The position numbers and the translations under genes are program-made. Shown here one piece after another: positions 39,690-48,620 of a stretch of DNA of 64,000 bases; the stretch's first letter is position 1; each line of letters opens with the position of its first letter. Source of the DNA: DAOTWC01 sp048499435. GTDB lineage: Bacteria > Chloroflexota > Anaerolineae > Aggregatilineales > Phototrophicaceae. The stretch covers positions 186,001 to 250,000 of the forward strand of contig JASNZW010000001.1 in the NCBI GenBank assembly GCA_048499435.1. Reading direction: 5' to 3'. The notes beneath the pieces are model-generated. The model was not told the origin of the DNA. It searched no databases and saw nothing but the letters and a program-made list of their open reading frames with translations.

Positions 39690-40775
39690 TCAGCGATACG
39701 CCTCAACCGCCGCCGCCAGCGCGCGCGCCTCCGCCTCCGTCGCCGCCTCAGTCATAACATACACGCCCTTCGTGCCCACCGCGTCCAGCAGCGGCAGCAC
39801 TTCCTGCGGCTCCACCAGGATCGCCTGCACGCTTTTGCCCGCCGCCAGCACGCGGCGGTACAGGTCGAACCACAGCGGGTCGCCGCCCTGCGGCCTGCCC
39901 GCCTGCGGCGTCCACTCAATCGCGGTCAGCGGCTCAATAGCGAGCAGCGCGTCCAGGTGGACGATCGCCTGTGTGCCGTCCAGGTGATACATGGAATAAT
40001 CCAGCCAGGCGCACTGTTCGGTCAGCGCCGGGACAACAAAGTCCCCAAACATGCGCGGCGAAATCAACGCGGCGGCGTCACACTGCACTTTGGCCGTTTT
40101 GCCCGGCCCCCACACTTTAAAGGCGCTGAACGCATTCCCGCCCCAGGGGTCGCGGATCAGGTCGTACAGCAGGTCAAAGGACTCAAAATACGCCTGGTTG
40201 ATTTCCGCCACGCGCGCGCACACCCAGTCTGGCCGTTCGATCAGGTCGTACATCAGCGGCTGCGCGCCGCGCAGCGCCGCCAGCGTGTCCACGTTTTCGA
40301 TCAGGTCCGGCATCCCCACCAGATACCGCCCCTGGCTGGCGCGCAGCCCGGCCTCGATCAGCGCGACATGCCGGCGGAACCAGCCGTCGGCAGCGTCAAA
40401 GCGCAGCGGCGGGTGGCTTTCCGGCTCAGCGATGCACGGGTGATACCAGACGGTGTCCGGGGCGAACTGCGGCGTCGCGCCCAGGAAAATGCCCAGGCTG
40501 CCGGGGCCGATCTGCGTGTCGAAGTATGGGAAGGCGTCGCCGCCGAAATACGTGCGCGCCAGTTCCTGCTCGGCCTGCCACACCCGCCAGGCGGGGTCAA
40601 GCCAGGCCGTCGCCAGCGTGTCCGGCTGCGGCGCGGGCGGCGCGCTGGTGGCGCGCGGCTGGTCCAGCGGCGCGGTAATGTGGACGATCAGCCCCTCGTG
40701 ACGCCACCAGGCAGCAAACCGTTCGCGCGTGCGCGCCCAGTTTTCCGACCAGAAATGACTCCATTCAACAGACAT
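39690..40775 (-). CDS. Uroporphyrinogen-decarboxylase-like protein
   Basis: 361 residues. The C-terminal three quarters fit the URO-D/methyltransferase TIM-barrel superfamily seen in many Chloroflexota and Planctomycetes sugar-gene clusters: LVGMPDLIENVDTLAALRG, AQPLMYDLIERP, PRMFGDFVVPALTEQCAWLDYSMYHLDG-like region (YHLDGTQAIVHLDALLAIE) and LVEPQEVLPLLDAVGTKGVY. Canonical heme-pathway residues are not evident, so heme synthesis is unlikely. Some relatives act on corrinoid-bound methyl groups; the function here is unknown. RBS GAGGG lies before the ATG. It sits upstream of the LacI gene on the same strand. Confidence 0.75.
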   Translation of the reverse strand: MSVEWSHFWSENWARTRERFAAWWRHEGLIVHITAPLDQPRATSAPPAPQPDTLATAWLDPAWRVWQAEQELARTYFGGDAFPYFDTQIGPGSLGIFLGATPQFAPDTVWYHPCIAEPESHPPLRFDAADGWFRRHVALIEAGLRASQGRYLVGMPDLIENVDTLAALRGAQPLMYDLIERPDWVCARVAEINQAYFESFDLLYDLIRDPWGGNAFSAFKVWGPGKTAKVQCDAAALISPRMFGDFVVPALTEQCAWLDYSMYHLDGTQAIVHLDALLAIEPLTAIEWTPQAGRPQGGDPLWFDLYRRVLAAGKSVQAILVEPQEVLPLLDAVGTKGVYVMTEAATEAEARALAAAVEAYR

Positions 40776-40830
40776 ACAGCCGCCCTCGCAGCAGGCACAG
40801 ATAAAACCGAAAACGGCGCAGCAGCCCGCG

Positions 40831-41826
40831 TCAGACCTGCGCCCTGGATTTAAACAGATTCAACCCCAGATTGTCGGAGAGGAAGCGGGTGGCGAGCTGG
40901 CCTTTCACGCTGTTCCCGGCGCGATCCAAACGCGGCGCGAAGGTGCAGAGGCCGCCTTTGCCGGGCGCGACGGTGATGATGCCCCCGCCCACGCCGCTTT
41001 TCCCCGGCAGCCCAACGTCGTACAGCCAATCGCCAGAGGTCTCGTACAGCCCCGCCGTCGCCATGACGGCCAGCACGTGCTCGCAGTGGCTGGTGCTGAT
41101 AACGCGCTGCTGCGTCACCGGGTTCACCCCGCCGTCCGCCAGCGTCGCCGCCATCACCGCCAGGTCGTAGGCGGTCACCTCCAGCGAACACTGGCGCGTG
41201 TACAGGTTAACCGACTCAATCGGGTCGAAATAGAGCCGGCTGTAGCTGTAGAGCAGATGGGCGATGCCGCGGTTGCGGTGGTTGGTCTCTGAAGCTGAGG
41301 CGTAAACTTCTTCATTGACCGTTAGCTGGCGCCCGGCAAACCGCGACAGGCCATCCTGGATCAGGCGCCATTTATCGTCAGCCGTGCCGCCCGGAATCAG
41401 GCTGGTGGCGGCGATCGCCCCGGCGTTCACCATCGGGTTCGTGATGCGGTCGGCGTTCAGCTCAAACGCCACCACTGAGTTAAAAGGCATCCCGGTGCTG
41501 TTCACGCCCAGCCGGCGGCGGGCTTCCTCGTGGCCAAGCGCCTCGCACACCAGGGCGAACACAAAAGGCTTAGACACGCTCATGATTGTGAAAGGGTAGG
41601 CTGTATCGCCAGCGGCATAGGTTTTACCCTTCGCGCTGACCAGGCACAGCCCAAACAGATCGCTGGGCACGCGCGCCAGCGCCGGGTAATGGTCGGCGTT
41701 CTGGCCGTCAGTGTTCGACGCGAACAGCTTATGCGCCGACTCAACCAACTGCTGCACCTGGCTGTCCGGCGGCAGCATACCGGTGGATATCGACATGTGT
41801 TCCGTATTATCGGCTTCTGGCAGCAT
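40831..41826 (-). CDS. glsA: Glutaminase A
   Basis: Hydrolyses glutamine to glutamate and ammonia. 331 residues of the serine-dependent beta-lactamase-fold glutaminases. Catalytic Ser83 and Lys86 lie in IMSVSKPF, Asn134 in NPMVNAGAI, and the loop SGVGGGII near the C-terminus closes the active site. Further family marks: LGVNSTGMPFNSV and NLYTRQCSLEVTAYDLAVMA. The first ATG (41826) is kept. ATG at residue 11 (MSISTGMLPPD) is an equal alternative because neither has a close Shine-Dalgarno. It is monocistronic. Confidence 0.96.
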   Translation of the reverse strand: MLPEADNTEHMSISTGMLPPDSQVQQLVESAHKLFASNTDGQNADHYPALARVPSDLFGLCLVSAKGKTYAAGDTAYPFTIMSVSKPFVFALVCEALGHEEARRRLGVNSTGMPFNSVVAFELNADRITNPMVNAGAIAATSLIPGGTADDKWRLIQDGLSRFAGRQLTVNEEVYASASETNHRNRGIAHLLYSYSRLYFDPIESVNLYTRQCSLEVTAYDLAVMAATLADGGVNPVTQQRVISTSHCEHVLAVMATAGLYETSGDWLYDVGLPGKSGVGGGIITVAPGKGGLCTFAPRLDRAGNSVKGQLATRFLSDNLGLNLFKSRAQV

Positions 41827-42019
41827 TATTTAATCTTTCGCTCCGTAAATAAGCAGCCAGATTTTATGTAGTCAGCCCCAAACAGGCAACAGCGCGCCCG
41901 CGCCGCCGCTGTCCTCACCCCGCACCATTGGGGGGATAGACCTGCGTGGCTGGCTGGAATGACTTATAATCAAGGCGAGCACACGGGGATTATGTGCTGC
42001 CGCAAATGGAGACACAGAC

Positions 42020-42844
42020 ATGCAAAGCCCTGCTTTTCCGCCGCCGCCCGCCGCCGATATTGAAGAGTTCTACAGCAAACTCGTCGCCGATTACCATTTC
42101 ATCTTCGCGGACTGGCGCAAGAGTGTGCTGGCGCAGAGCGGCGCGCTGGACCGGCTGATCCGCCAGCACACACGCGGCTGCGGCGCCGACGGCTGCCCGC
42201 TGCTGGACTGCGCCTGCGGCATCGGCACACAGGCGATCGGGCTGGCGCTGCGCGGCTACCGCGTCCACGCCAGCGACCTGAGCGCCGAAGCCGTGGCCCG
42301 CGCCCAGGCCGAAGCGCAGCGCCTGCGCGCCGCTGAGGACATGACGTTCGCCGTCGCTGATTTCCGCGCCCTGGAGCAAACAGAGGCCGGCCCCTACTGC
42401 GCCGTTATCGCCTGCGACAACGCGCTGGCGCACATGCTCACCCTGGCCGACCTGGAGCGCGCCCTGCGCAGCATGTGGAGCAAAGTCGCGCCGGGCGGCG
42501 TGCTGCTGGTCAGCATCCGCGACTATGATCGCCTGCTGGTGGAAAAACCGCGCGCCACCCTGCCCGCCGTCACGGATGACGCCCAGGGGCGGCACGTGTC
42601 GTTCCAGGTGTGGGACTGGGATGACCGCGATCCGATCTACCGCCTCAGCCACTTCATCCTCAGCGATGCTGGCGGCGCGTGGCAGACAGCCTGCGCCATG
42701 ACCGCGCTGCGCGCCTGGCAGCGCGCCGAGATCAGCGCGGCGGCGGCGGAGCTGCCCCGCCTGGCAGAAACCGTCTGGCATCTGCCAGGCGGCAGCGACA
42801 GCTACTATCAGCCCATCCTCGTCGCGAGCAAAGCTATGCGCTGA
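42020..42844 (+). CDS. Class I SAM-dependent methyltransferase
   Basis: 274 residues. Motif I is LLDCACGIGTQAIGLALRGY, followed by VHASDLSAEAVARA, the post-I acidic residue in FAVADFRALE, and VIACDNALAHM. The order matches glycine/sarcosine-type or general small-molecule methyltransferases. An ATG with GGAG 9 bases upstream is chosen, and TATAAT at 41965-41970 may be its -10 box. It converges on the ThuA-like gene with a 24-base gap. The substrate is unknown. Confidence 0.9.
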   Translation: MQSPAFPPPPAADIEEFYSKLVADYHFIFADWRKSVLAQSGALDRLIRQHTRGCGADGCPLLDCACGIGTQAIGLALRGYRVHASDLSAEAVARAQAEAQRLRAAEDMTFAVADFRALEQTEAGPYCAVIACDNALAHMLTLADLERALRSMWSKVAPGGVLLVSIRDYDRLLVEKPRATLPAVTDDAQGRHVSFQVWDWDDRDPIYRLSHFILSDAGGAWQTACAMTALRAWQRAEISAAAAELPRLAETVWHLPGGSDSYYQPILVASKAMR

Positions 42845-42868
42845 GCGCGGCCAGCGCAGCCAGCGCGG

Positions 42869-43612
42869 CTACTCGGCGGCGCTTCTGATCGGCTCCAGCG
42901 GCGTTTTGGCGTTGCCAAACGCCGTCGCCTTGATTTCCTGCGGCGCGGCCCAGCGCACCGCGTTGTAGATCACGCGCAGCACTTCCGGCTGGTAGTAAAT
43001 CGGGTACGTTTCGTGGCCGGGGCGGAAGTAAAAGATGCGCCCGCGCCCGCGCTGATAGCAGCACCCGCTGCGGAACACCTCGCCGCCTTCAAACCAGCTC
43101 ATGAACACCAGCGTGTCGGGCGCGGGGATGTCGAAGCGCTCGCCGTACATTTCAGCGTGCGGAATCTCGATGTACTCGCCCAGCCCCTCCGCGATCGGGT
43201 GTCCCGGCTCCACCACCCAGATGCGCTCTTTCTCGCCGGCTTCGCGCCATTTCAGGTCGCACGACGTGCCCATCAGCCGCTTGAAGATTTTGGAAAAGTG
43301 GCCAGAGTGCAGCACGATCAGGCCCATGCCGGCCAGCACCCGCGCCTGCACCCGGTCCACCACCGCGTCAGCGACTTCGCCGTGCGCCATGTGGCCCCAC
43401 CAGGTCAGCACGTCAGTCTGCTCCAGCACCGCCTCGGTGAGGCCGTGCTCTGGCTCGTCTAGGGTGGCTGTGCGCACGGCCAGCCCCTGCTGGCGCAGAT
43501 AGTCGGCGATCGGCACGTGCAGGCCCTGCGGATAAACCTCAGCGGGCTTGTGCCCGCTGCGCTTCTCGTGACGAAATTCGTTCCAAACGGTGACGCGAGC
43601 AGCAGCAGACAT
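42869..43612 (-). CDS. ThuA-like domain protein
   Basis: 247 residues of the ThuA (trehalose-utilisation) class, related to the glutamine-amidotransferase fold. Marks: VTVWNEFRHEK, YPQGLHVPIADYLR, LTWWGHMAHGEV, MGLIVLHSGHFSKIF and GRIFYFRPGHETYP. Such proteins act in sugar pathways in some bacteria, but biochemical roles are poorly known. It is not inside either sugar operon. The ATG is chosen by the N-terminal match. Confidence in the family is high, function low. Confidence 0.9.
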   Translation of the reverse strand: MSAAARVTVWNEFRHEKRSGHKPAEVYPQGLHVPIADYLRQQGLAVRTATLDEPEHGLTEAVLEQTDVLTWWGHMAHGEVADAVVDRVQARVLAGMGLIVLHSGHFSKIFKRLMGTSCDLKWREAGEKERIWVVEPGHPIAEGLGEYIEIPHAEMYGERFDIPAPDTLVFMSWFEGGEVFRSGCCYQRGRGRIFYFRPGHETYPIYYQPEVLRVIYNAVRWAAPQEIKATAFGNAKTPLEPIRSAAE

Positions 43613-43809
43613 ACGACACTCTCGTTTCCTGCGCGCCGGGTTAAAGACCCGGCAGATCAGCCGCTATTTTACCCGATCCCGCGCCTGGGAAAACAGCCGC
43701 GCATGGCCACCGGGCGCGCGGCGGCGGCGCCCATGCGGCGATCGCGGCCTGGGTAGGCGGCGCGCCCGCCGCTATAATATCCCCTGCGCAATCAAACGGG
43801 AGATCAACC

Positions 43810-44691
43810 ATGCTGTATCGCGCTGCGCTAATCGTTACGCTGCTGGCCGCGCTCGTTGTGCCCGCCGCCGCCCAGGACGCCCCGGCCGAGCAGTTGACCG
43901 TTGAGGTTATCAACACCCTGCCCCACGACCCCACCGCCTTTACGCAGGGGCTGCTGCTGCACGACGGCCTGTTCTACGAGAGCACCGGGCGCTACGGCCT
44001 GTCCAGCCTGCGCCAGGTGGAGCCGGCAACCGGCGCGGTGCTCTACCAGGTGAACCTGCCGGCCAACTTCTTCGCTGAGGGGCTGGCGCTGGTGGACGAC
44101 CGGCTGATCCAGCTTACGTGGCAGAACGGCGCCGCCCTCGTTTACGACCTGGCGGCGGTGCAGCAGCACGCGCTCCAGTTCGCCAGCTTCCTGCTCTACG
44201 AGGGCGAGGGCTGGGGGCTGTGCTATGACGGCGCCGCCGTCTACCGCAGCGACGGCAGCGACACGCTCTTTCTGCACGACCCGCAGACGTTCGACGTAAC
44301 CGGGCAGGTACAGGTCACGCTGGACGGCGCGCCGGTCACACAGCTTAACGAGCTGGAATGCGTGGACGACGCAATCTACGCCAACGTGTGGCAGACCGAC
44401 GACATCCTGCGCATTGACAAGGCCAGCGGGCGCGTGACGGCGCGCATCAACGCCGCCGGCCTGCTGACGCCCGAAGAAACCGCCGCGCTGGGCGAACAGC
44501 AGCGCGGCCAGGTGCTCAACAACCTGGTGTTCAGCGGCCAGAACCAGGTGTTCGTCAACATCGCTGAGCACCTGGGCAGCGGCGGCACGCTCAACGGCAT
44601 CGCCTACAGCCCGGAAACGGACACGTTCTTCGTCACCGGCAAGCTGTGGCCGAAGGTTTTTGAGGTGCGCTTCGTCCCGGCGGGCGGCTGA
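43810..44691 (+). CDS. Glutamine cyclotransferase (plant-type glutaminyl cyclase), exported
   Basis: Converts N-terminal glutamine of peptides to pyroglutamate. 293 residues, signal peptide (ALIVTLLAALVVPAAAQD). The beta-propeller repeats show FTQGLLLHDGLFYESTGRY, FAEGLALVDDRLIQLTW, GWGLCYDGAAVYRSDGSD, LNELECVDDAIYANVW and the ending NGIAYSPETDTFFVTGKLWP, which closely match the family. The ATG follows GGGAG, and TATAAT at 43773-43778 is a good -10 box. It is probably periplasmic or surface exposed and could modify exported proteins. Confidence 0.93.
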   Translation: MLYRAALIVTLLAALVVPAAAQDAPAEQLTVEVINTLPHDPTAFTQGLLLHDGLFYESTGRYGLSSLRQVEPATGAVLYQVNLPANFFAEGLALVDDRLIQLTWQNGAALVYDLAAVQQHALQFASFLLYEGEGWGLCYDGAAVYRSDGSDTLFLHDPQTFDVTGQVQVTLDGAPVTQLNELECVDDAIYANVWQTDDILRIDKASGRVTARINAAGLLTPEETAALGEQQRGQVLNNLVFSGQNQVFVNIAEHLGSGGTLNGIAYSPETDTFFVTGKLWPKVFEVRFVPAGG

Positions 44692-44805
44692 TCAGCCGCC
44701 CTGCCAGCGCGCTGAACGGGGCGGTCCGCTTGATCGCCCCTGTCGCTAACCGGCTGTTTATTGTAATCTTAGCGTCAGTTCGGGTGAGTTTTACTGGTAG
44801 CCACG

Positions 44806-46683
44806 ATGACAACGTACACGCATAATCTGCGCCTGCACAACCCCTGGCTTATTCGTCTGCCGCTGCTGGCCGTTACCGGCGCGCTGCTGCTGGCGATCAT
44901 CCTCGCCGGGCTGGTGCTGGCTGTCCAGGCGCGCTTCGCCGACACAATCTACCCCGGCGTGTGGGCTTACGGCGTTAACCTGGGCGGCATGACCCAGGCG
45001 CAGGCTGAAGCCGCGCTGGCGGCGGCCTTCGTCTACGACGACCGCGCCGTGTTCACCTTCCGCGATGGCGAGCGCTTCTGGCAGTTCAGCGCCGCCGACC
45101 TCGGTGTGCGCCTCGATATCGAAGGGGCTGTCGCCCAGGCTTACGCCGTCGGGCGCAGCGGCGGCCTGGCCGGGCGGCTGCTGGAGCAGGCGCAGGCCTG
45201 GTTTACCGGGCGCGCTGTGCCGGCCAACATCTATTACGACCAGTCCGCCGCCGCCGCGCGGCTCGCCGACATCGCCGCCGCGGTTGACCAGCCGCCGCAG
45301 AACGCCGCGCTTGACATCAGCGGCATCGTCGTCAGCCACACGCCTGGCACGGCTGGCCGCGTGCTCGACATCCCGGCCATGCTCAGCCAGCTTGACCCGC
45401 TGATTCTGCGCCTCGACACCGGCGCTGAGCTGCCGCTGGCGATCGTTGAAACGCCGCCGCTGATCCGCGACGCCAGCGAAGCCGCCGCGCGCGCCAGCGC
45501 GGCGGTGTCCAGCGCGGTCACGCTGGTGGCCGACGACGCTCAGGGCCGCGCCCTCGGCCCCTGGACGATCGCGCCGGACCAACTGGCGCGCCTGCTGACG
45601 GTCGGCCTGGCCGAAAACGGCGACGGCACGCTGCGCTACACGATCAGCGCCGACGTCGGGCACTTCCGCGCGTTTCTGGAAAACCTCGCGCCGGGGCTGG
45701 CGGCGCAGCCGCGCGACGCCCGCTTCCACTTCAACGACGAGACCCGCCAGCTTGAGGTGTTCGAGCCGGGCGCGAACGGGCGCGCGCTCAGCGTTGACGA
45801 CACGCTGCTGCGGCTGGAAAACGCCATCTTCACCCCAGACCCGAACGCCCGCGTCGTGCCGGTGGCCTTCAACTACACGCTGGCGCGCTATCACGAGGGC
45901 CTCACCGCCGCCGAGCTGGGCATCAGCGGGCTGGTCGCTGAGGCCACCACCTACTACACCGGCTCGACCATCAGCCGCGTGACCAACATCGGCGTGGCCG
46001 CCGCACGTTTCGACGGCACGATGATCGCCCCTGGCGAGGAATTTTCGTTCAACGACATCCTGGGCGAGATCAGCCGCGAGCACGGCTTTGTTGACGGCTA
46101 CGTCATTATCGGCGAGCGCACCGGCAAGGATGTGGGCGGCGGCGTGTGCCAGGTCAGCACGACGGCGTTTCAGGCCGCGTTCAAAGCCGGCTACCCGTTC
46201 AGCGAATGGCACGCCCACGCCTACCGCGTCGGGTACTATGAGCGCGGCGAAGGCACAGGCATGGACGCCGCCATCTACCAGTCCGACACGCCCGGCGCGA
46301 GCCTCGACCTGCGCTTTGTCAACGACACGCCCTATCACCTGCTGATCGAAACATCGGTTTACCCGGCGGAACAGGCGCTTCAGTTCCGCTTTTACAGCAC
46401 CAATCCGGGGCGGCAGGTGGTCAAAGAGGGGCCGCAGATCAGCGCAGTGGTCCCGCCGCCGCCTACGGTTTACGAGGCCAACAGCGAAGTCGGGCCGCAG
46501 CAGGAACTGTGGGTAGACTGGCCCGCCGAGGGCGCGCAGATCGTGGTTGTGCGCCGCATCCTGGACACCAACGGCGGCGAAATCCGCCGCGACACGTTCA
46601 ACCGCCGCTACCAGCCCTGGAGCGCGGTCGTCCAGGTCAACCCGTCCGACCCGCGCCTGACCCAGCAGAGCGCGCCAGGCTGA
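44806..46683 (+). CDS. VanW-family exported protein with peptidoglycan-binding domains
   Basis: 625 residues. One N-terminal membrane helix (LLAVTGALLLAIILAGLVLAV), then two PG_binding_4-type (YoaR-like) domains (IYPGVWAYGVNLGGMTQAQAE, LDISGIVVSHTPGTAG and the following region), then the VanW domain at about 380-520: RVTNIGVAAARFDGTMIAPG, SFNDILGEIS, VGGGVCQVSTTAFQAAF and EWHAHAYRVGYY. A C-terminal part of about 90 residues looks like a G5-type or Ig-like domain. VanW itself has no proven reaction. A link to cell-wall cross-linking is inferred. No Shine-Dalgarno is clear. Confidence 0.88.
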   Translation: MTTYTHNLRLHNPWLIRLPLLAVTGALLLAIILAGLVLAVQARFADTIYPGVWAYGVNLGGMTQAQAEAALAAAFVYDDRAVFTFRDGERFWQFSAADLGVRLDIEGAVAQAYAVGRSGGLAGRLLEQAQAWFTGRAVPANIYYDQSAAAARLADIAAAVDQPPQNAALDISGIVVSHTPGTAGRVLDIPAMLSQLDPLILRLDTGAELPLAIVETPPLIRDASEAAARASAAVSSAVTLVADDAQGRALGPWTIAPDQLARLLTVGLAENGDGTLRYTISADVGHFRAFLENLAPGLAAQPRDARFHFNDETRQLEVFEPGANGRALSVDDTLLRLENAIFTPDPNARVVPVAFNYTLARYHEGLTAAELGISGLVAEATTYYTGSTISRVTNIGVAAARFDGTMIAPGEEFSFNDILGEISREHGFVDGYVIIGERTGKDVGGGVCQVSTTAFQAAFKAGYPFSEWHAHAYRVGYYERGEGTGMDAAIYQSDTPGASLDLRFVNDTPYHLLIETSVYPAEQALQFRFYSTNPGRQVVKEGPQISAVVPPPPTVYEANSEVGPQQELWVDWPAEGAQIVVVRRILDTNGGEIRRDTFNRRYQPWSAVVQVNPSDPRLTQQSAPG

Positions 46684-46805
46684 AGCGCGGGGCCAGCCTT
46701 ACTGGTCCGCAATGGCCTTAACCAGCAGGTTTAGAATCGCGGTTACGGGAGGCAGCCAGCCGCGACTTCCGCCGGGTTCGCGCGCCAGAGTCCAGGACAC
46801 GCTGT

Positions 46806-48620
46806 ATGCAGATCACTTTACACCAGTATCGGGACTTGCTGCTCACGTACCTCCGGCCCCAGCGGCGGCGCGTGGCGGCGCTGGCGGCGCTGCTGTTCAG
46901 CAGCATCGGCTTGCAGCTTCTCAACCCGCAGATCGTGCGCTACTTCATTGACACAGTGACCGCTGTCCCAGCCCCGCCGTCGCTGACGGCGGCCTACGCG
47001 CTGCGCTTCCCCGAATATGCCCTGCCAGACCCGGTGGCCGGCAGCCTGCTGGCCGCCGCGCTGCTGTTTATCGGCGCGGCGCTGCTGCAGCAGGTGGTGG
47101 CGGTGGGCGCGGTCTATGTGGGCGAAAACGTCGGCTGGACGGCCACCAACGCCCTGCGCGCTGACCTGGCGCTCCACTGTCTGCGCCTGGATATGGGCTT
47201 CCACCACGTGCGCACGCCCGGCGAGATGATCGAGCGCATTGACGGCGACGTGACCGAGCTGGCGAATTTCTTCTCGCAGTTCGTGATTTTGGTGATCGGC
47301 AACATCGTTCTGCTGCTGGGCGTGGTGCTGCTGCTGCTGCGCGAGGACCTGCGCGTCGGCCTGGTGATGGCCGTGTTCGCGCTGGCGACGCTGTGGGCGC
47401 TCAACCGCGTGCGCAGCATCGCCGTGCCCCAGTGGACCGCCGCCCGCGAATCCAGCGCCGCGCTCTACGGCTTCCTGGAGGAACAGCTTTCCGGCACTGA
47501 GGACACGCGCAGCAGCGGCGCGGTGGCCTACACCATGCGCCACCTCTACCGCCTGATGCGCGACCGCCTGCAAACCGAGCGCCGCGCCGCCCGCATGAAC
47601 CTGGTCGTGTTCGTGGTGGTGGCGGCCAGCGTCACGGTCGGGACCGCGATCGCCTTCGCGGCCGGCTATCTGCTCTTCCGCGGCGGCCTGGCGACGATCG
47701 GCACGGTGTTCATCATCGTCAGCTACACCAACATGATGTTCCGCCCCATGCGCGAACTCACCAACCAGATTCAGGAGCTGCAAAAGGCCGGCGCGGGCGT
47801 CGGGCGCATCACGGCGCTCTATCACCAGCAGAGCAGCATTCAGGACGGCCCCGGCGCGCCCCTTTCGGCTGGCCCGCTGGCGGTAGATTTCGATCACGTG
47901 ACGTTCGCCTACTACCAGGACGACGTCGTGCTGGCTGACCTGGCGTTCCGGCTGGAGCCGGGGCGCGTGCTGGGCCTGCTGGGGCGCACCGGCAGCGGCA
48001 AGACAACCATCTCGCGCCTGCTCTTTCGCCTCTACGATGTGCCCGCCGGGGCCGGCGCGGTGCGGCTGGGCGGCGTTGACATCCGCCAGGCGCACCTGCG
48101 CGAGCTGCGCCAGCGCGTCGGTATTGTCACGCAGGACGTGCAGTTGTTCCGCGCCAGCGTGCGCGACAACCTGACCTTTTTCGACCGCCGCATCCCCGAC
48201 GAGCGCATCGTGGAGGCGCTGGGCGACCTGGGCCTGCTGGAGTGGTTCACCAGCCTGCCGCAGGGCCTGGACACCGAAATCCAGTCCGGCGGCAGCGGCC
48301 TGTCGGCTGGCGAAGCGCAGCTGTTGGCGTTTACGCGCGTCTTTCTCAAAGACCCCGGCCTTGTGATCCTGGACGAAGCGTCGTCGCGCCTGGACCCGGT
48401 GACCGAACAGCGCATCGAACGAGCGATTGACAAGCTGCTGCGCGACCGCACCGCCATCATCATCGCGCACCGACTGGCGACGGTGCAGCGCGCCGACGAA
48501 ATCATGATCCTCGAAAACGGGCGCATCCGCGAGCACGGCGCGCGGGCGCGGCTGGCCGGCGACCCCGGCTCGCGCTTCTACCAACTGCTGCAAACTGGCC
48601 TTGAGGAGGCGCTGGCATGA
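46806..48620 (+). CDS. ABC exporter subunit A (catalytic Glu present)
   Basis: 604 residues, six membrane helices then an ATPase. Walker A GRTGSGKTT (about 394-402), signature LSAGE (499-503, one residue off LSGGE), Walker B LVILDEA with Glu524, switch His555. Its partner starts inside its last codons (ATGA overlap), so the two form a heterodimer. With the partner's good signature this subunit's Walker A/B forms the consensus ATP site. A long extracellular loop follows helix 1 (PAPPSLTAAYALRFPEYALP). Substrate unknown. Confidence 0.94.
   Translation: MQITLHQYRDLLLTYLRPQRRRVAALAALLFSSIGLQLLNPQIVRYFIDTVTAVPAPPSLTAAYALRFPEYALPDPVAGSLLAAALLFIGAALLQQVVAVGAVYVGENVGWTATNALRADLALHCLRLDMGFHHVRTPGEMIERIDGDVTELANFFSQFVILVIGNIVLLLGVVLLLLREDLRVGLVMAVFALATLWALNRVRSIAVPQWTAARESSAALYGFLEEQLSGTEDTRSSGAVAYTMRHLYRLMRDRLQTERRAARMNLVVFVVVAASVTVGTAIAFAAGYLLFRGGLATIGTVFIIVSYTNMMFRPMRELTNQIQELQKAGAGVGRITALYHQQSSIQDGPGAPLSAGPLAVDFDHVTFAYYQDDVVLADLAFRLEPGRVLGLLGRTGSGKTTISRLLFRLYDVPAGAGAVRLGGVDIRQAHLRELRQRVGIVTQDVQLFRASVRDNLTFFDRRIPDERIVEALGDLGLLEWFTSLPQGLDTEIQSGGSGLSAGEAQLLAFTRVFLKDPGLVILDEASSRLDPVTEQRIERAIDKLLRDRTAIIIAHRLATVQRADEIMILENGRIREHGARARLAGDPGSRFYQLLQTGLEEALA

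Noticed and set aside
46818..48593. 591-codon minus-strand frame
   Set aside because: Exactly antisense to the first exporter subunit; no domain pattern.
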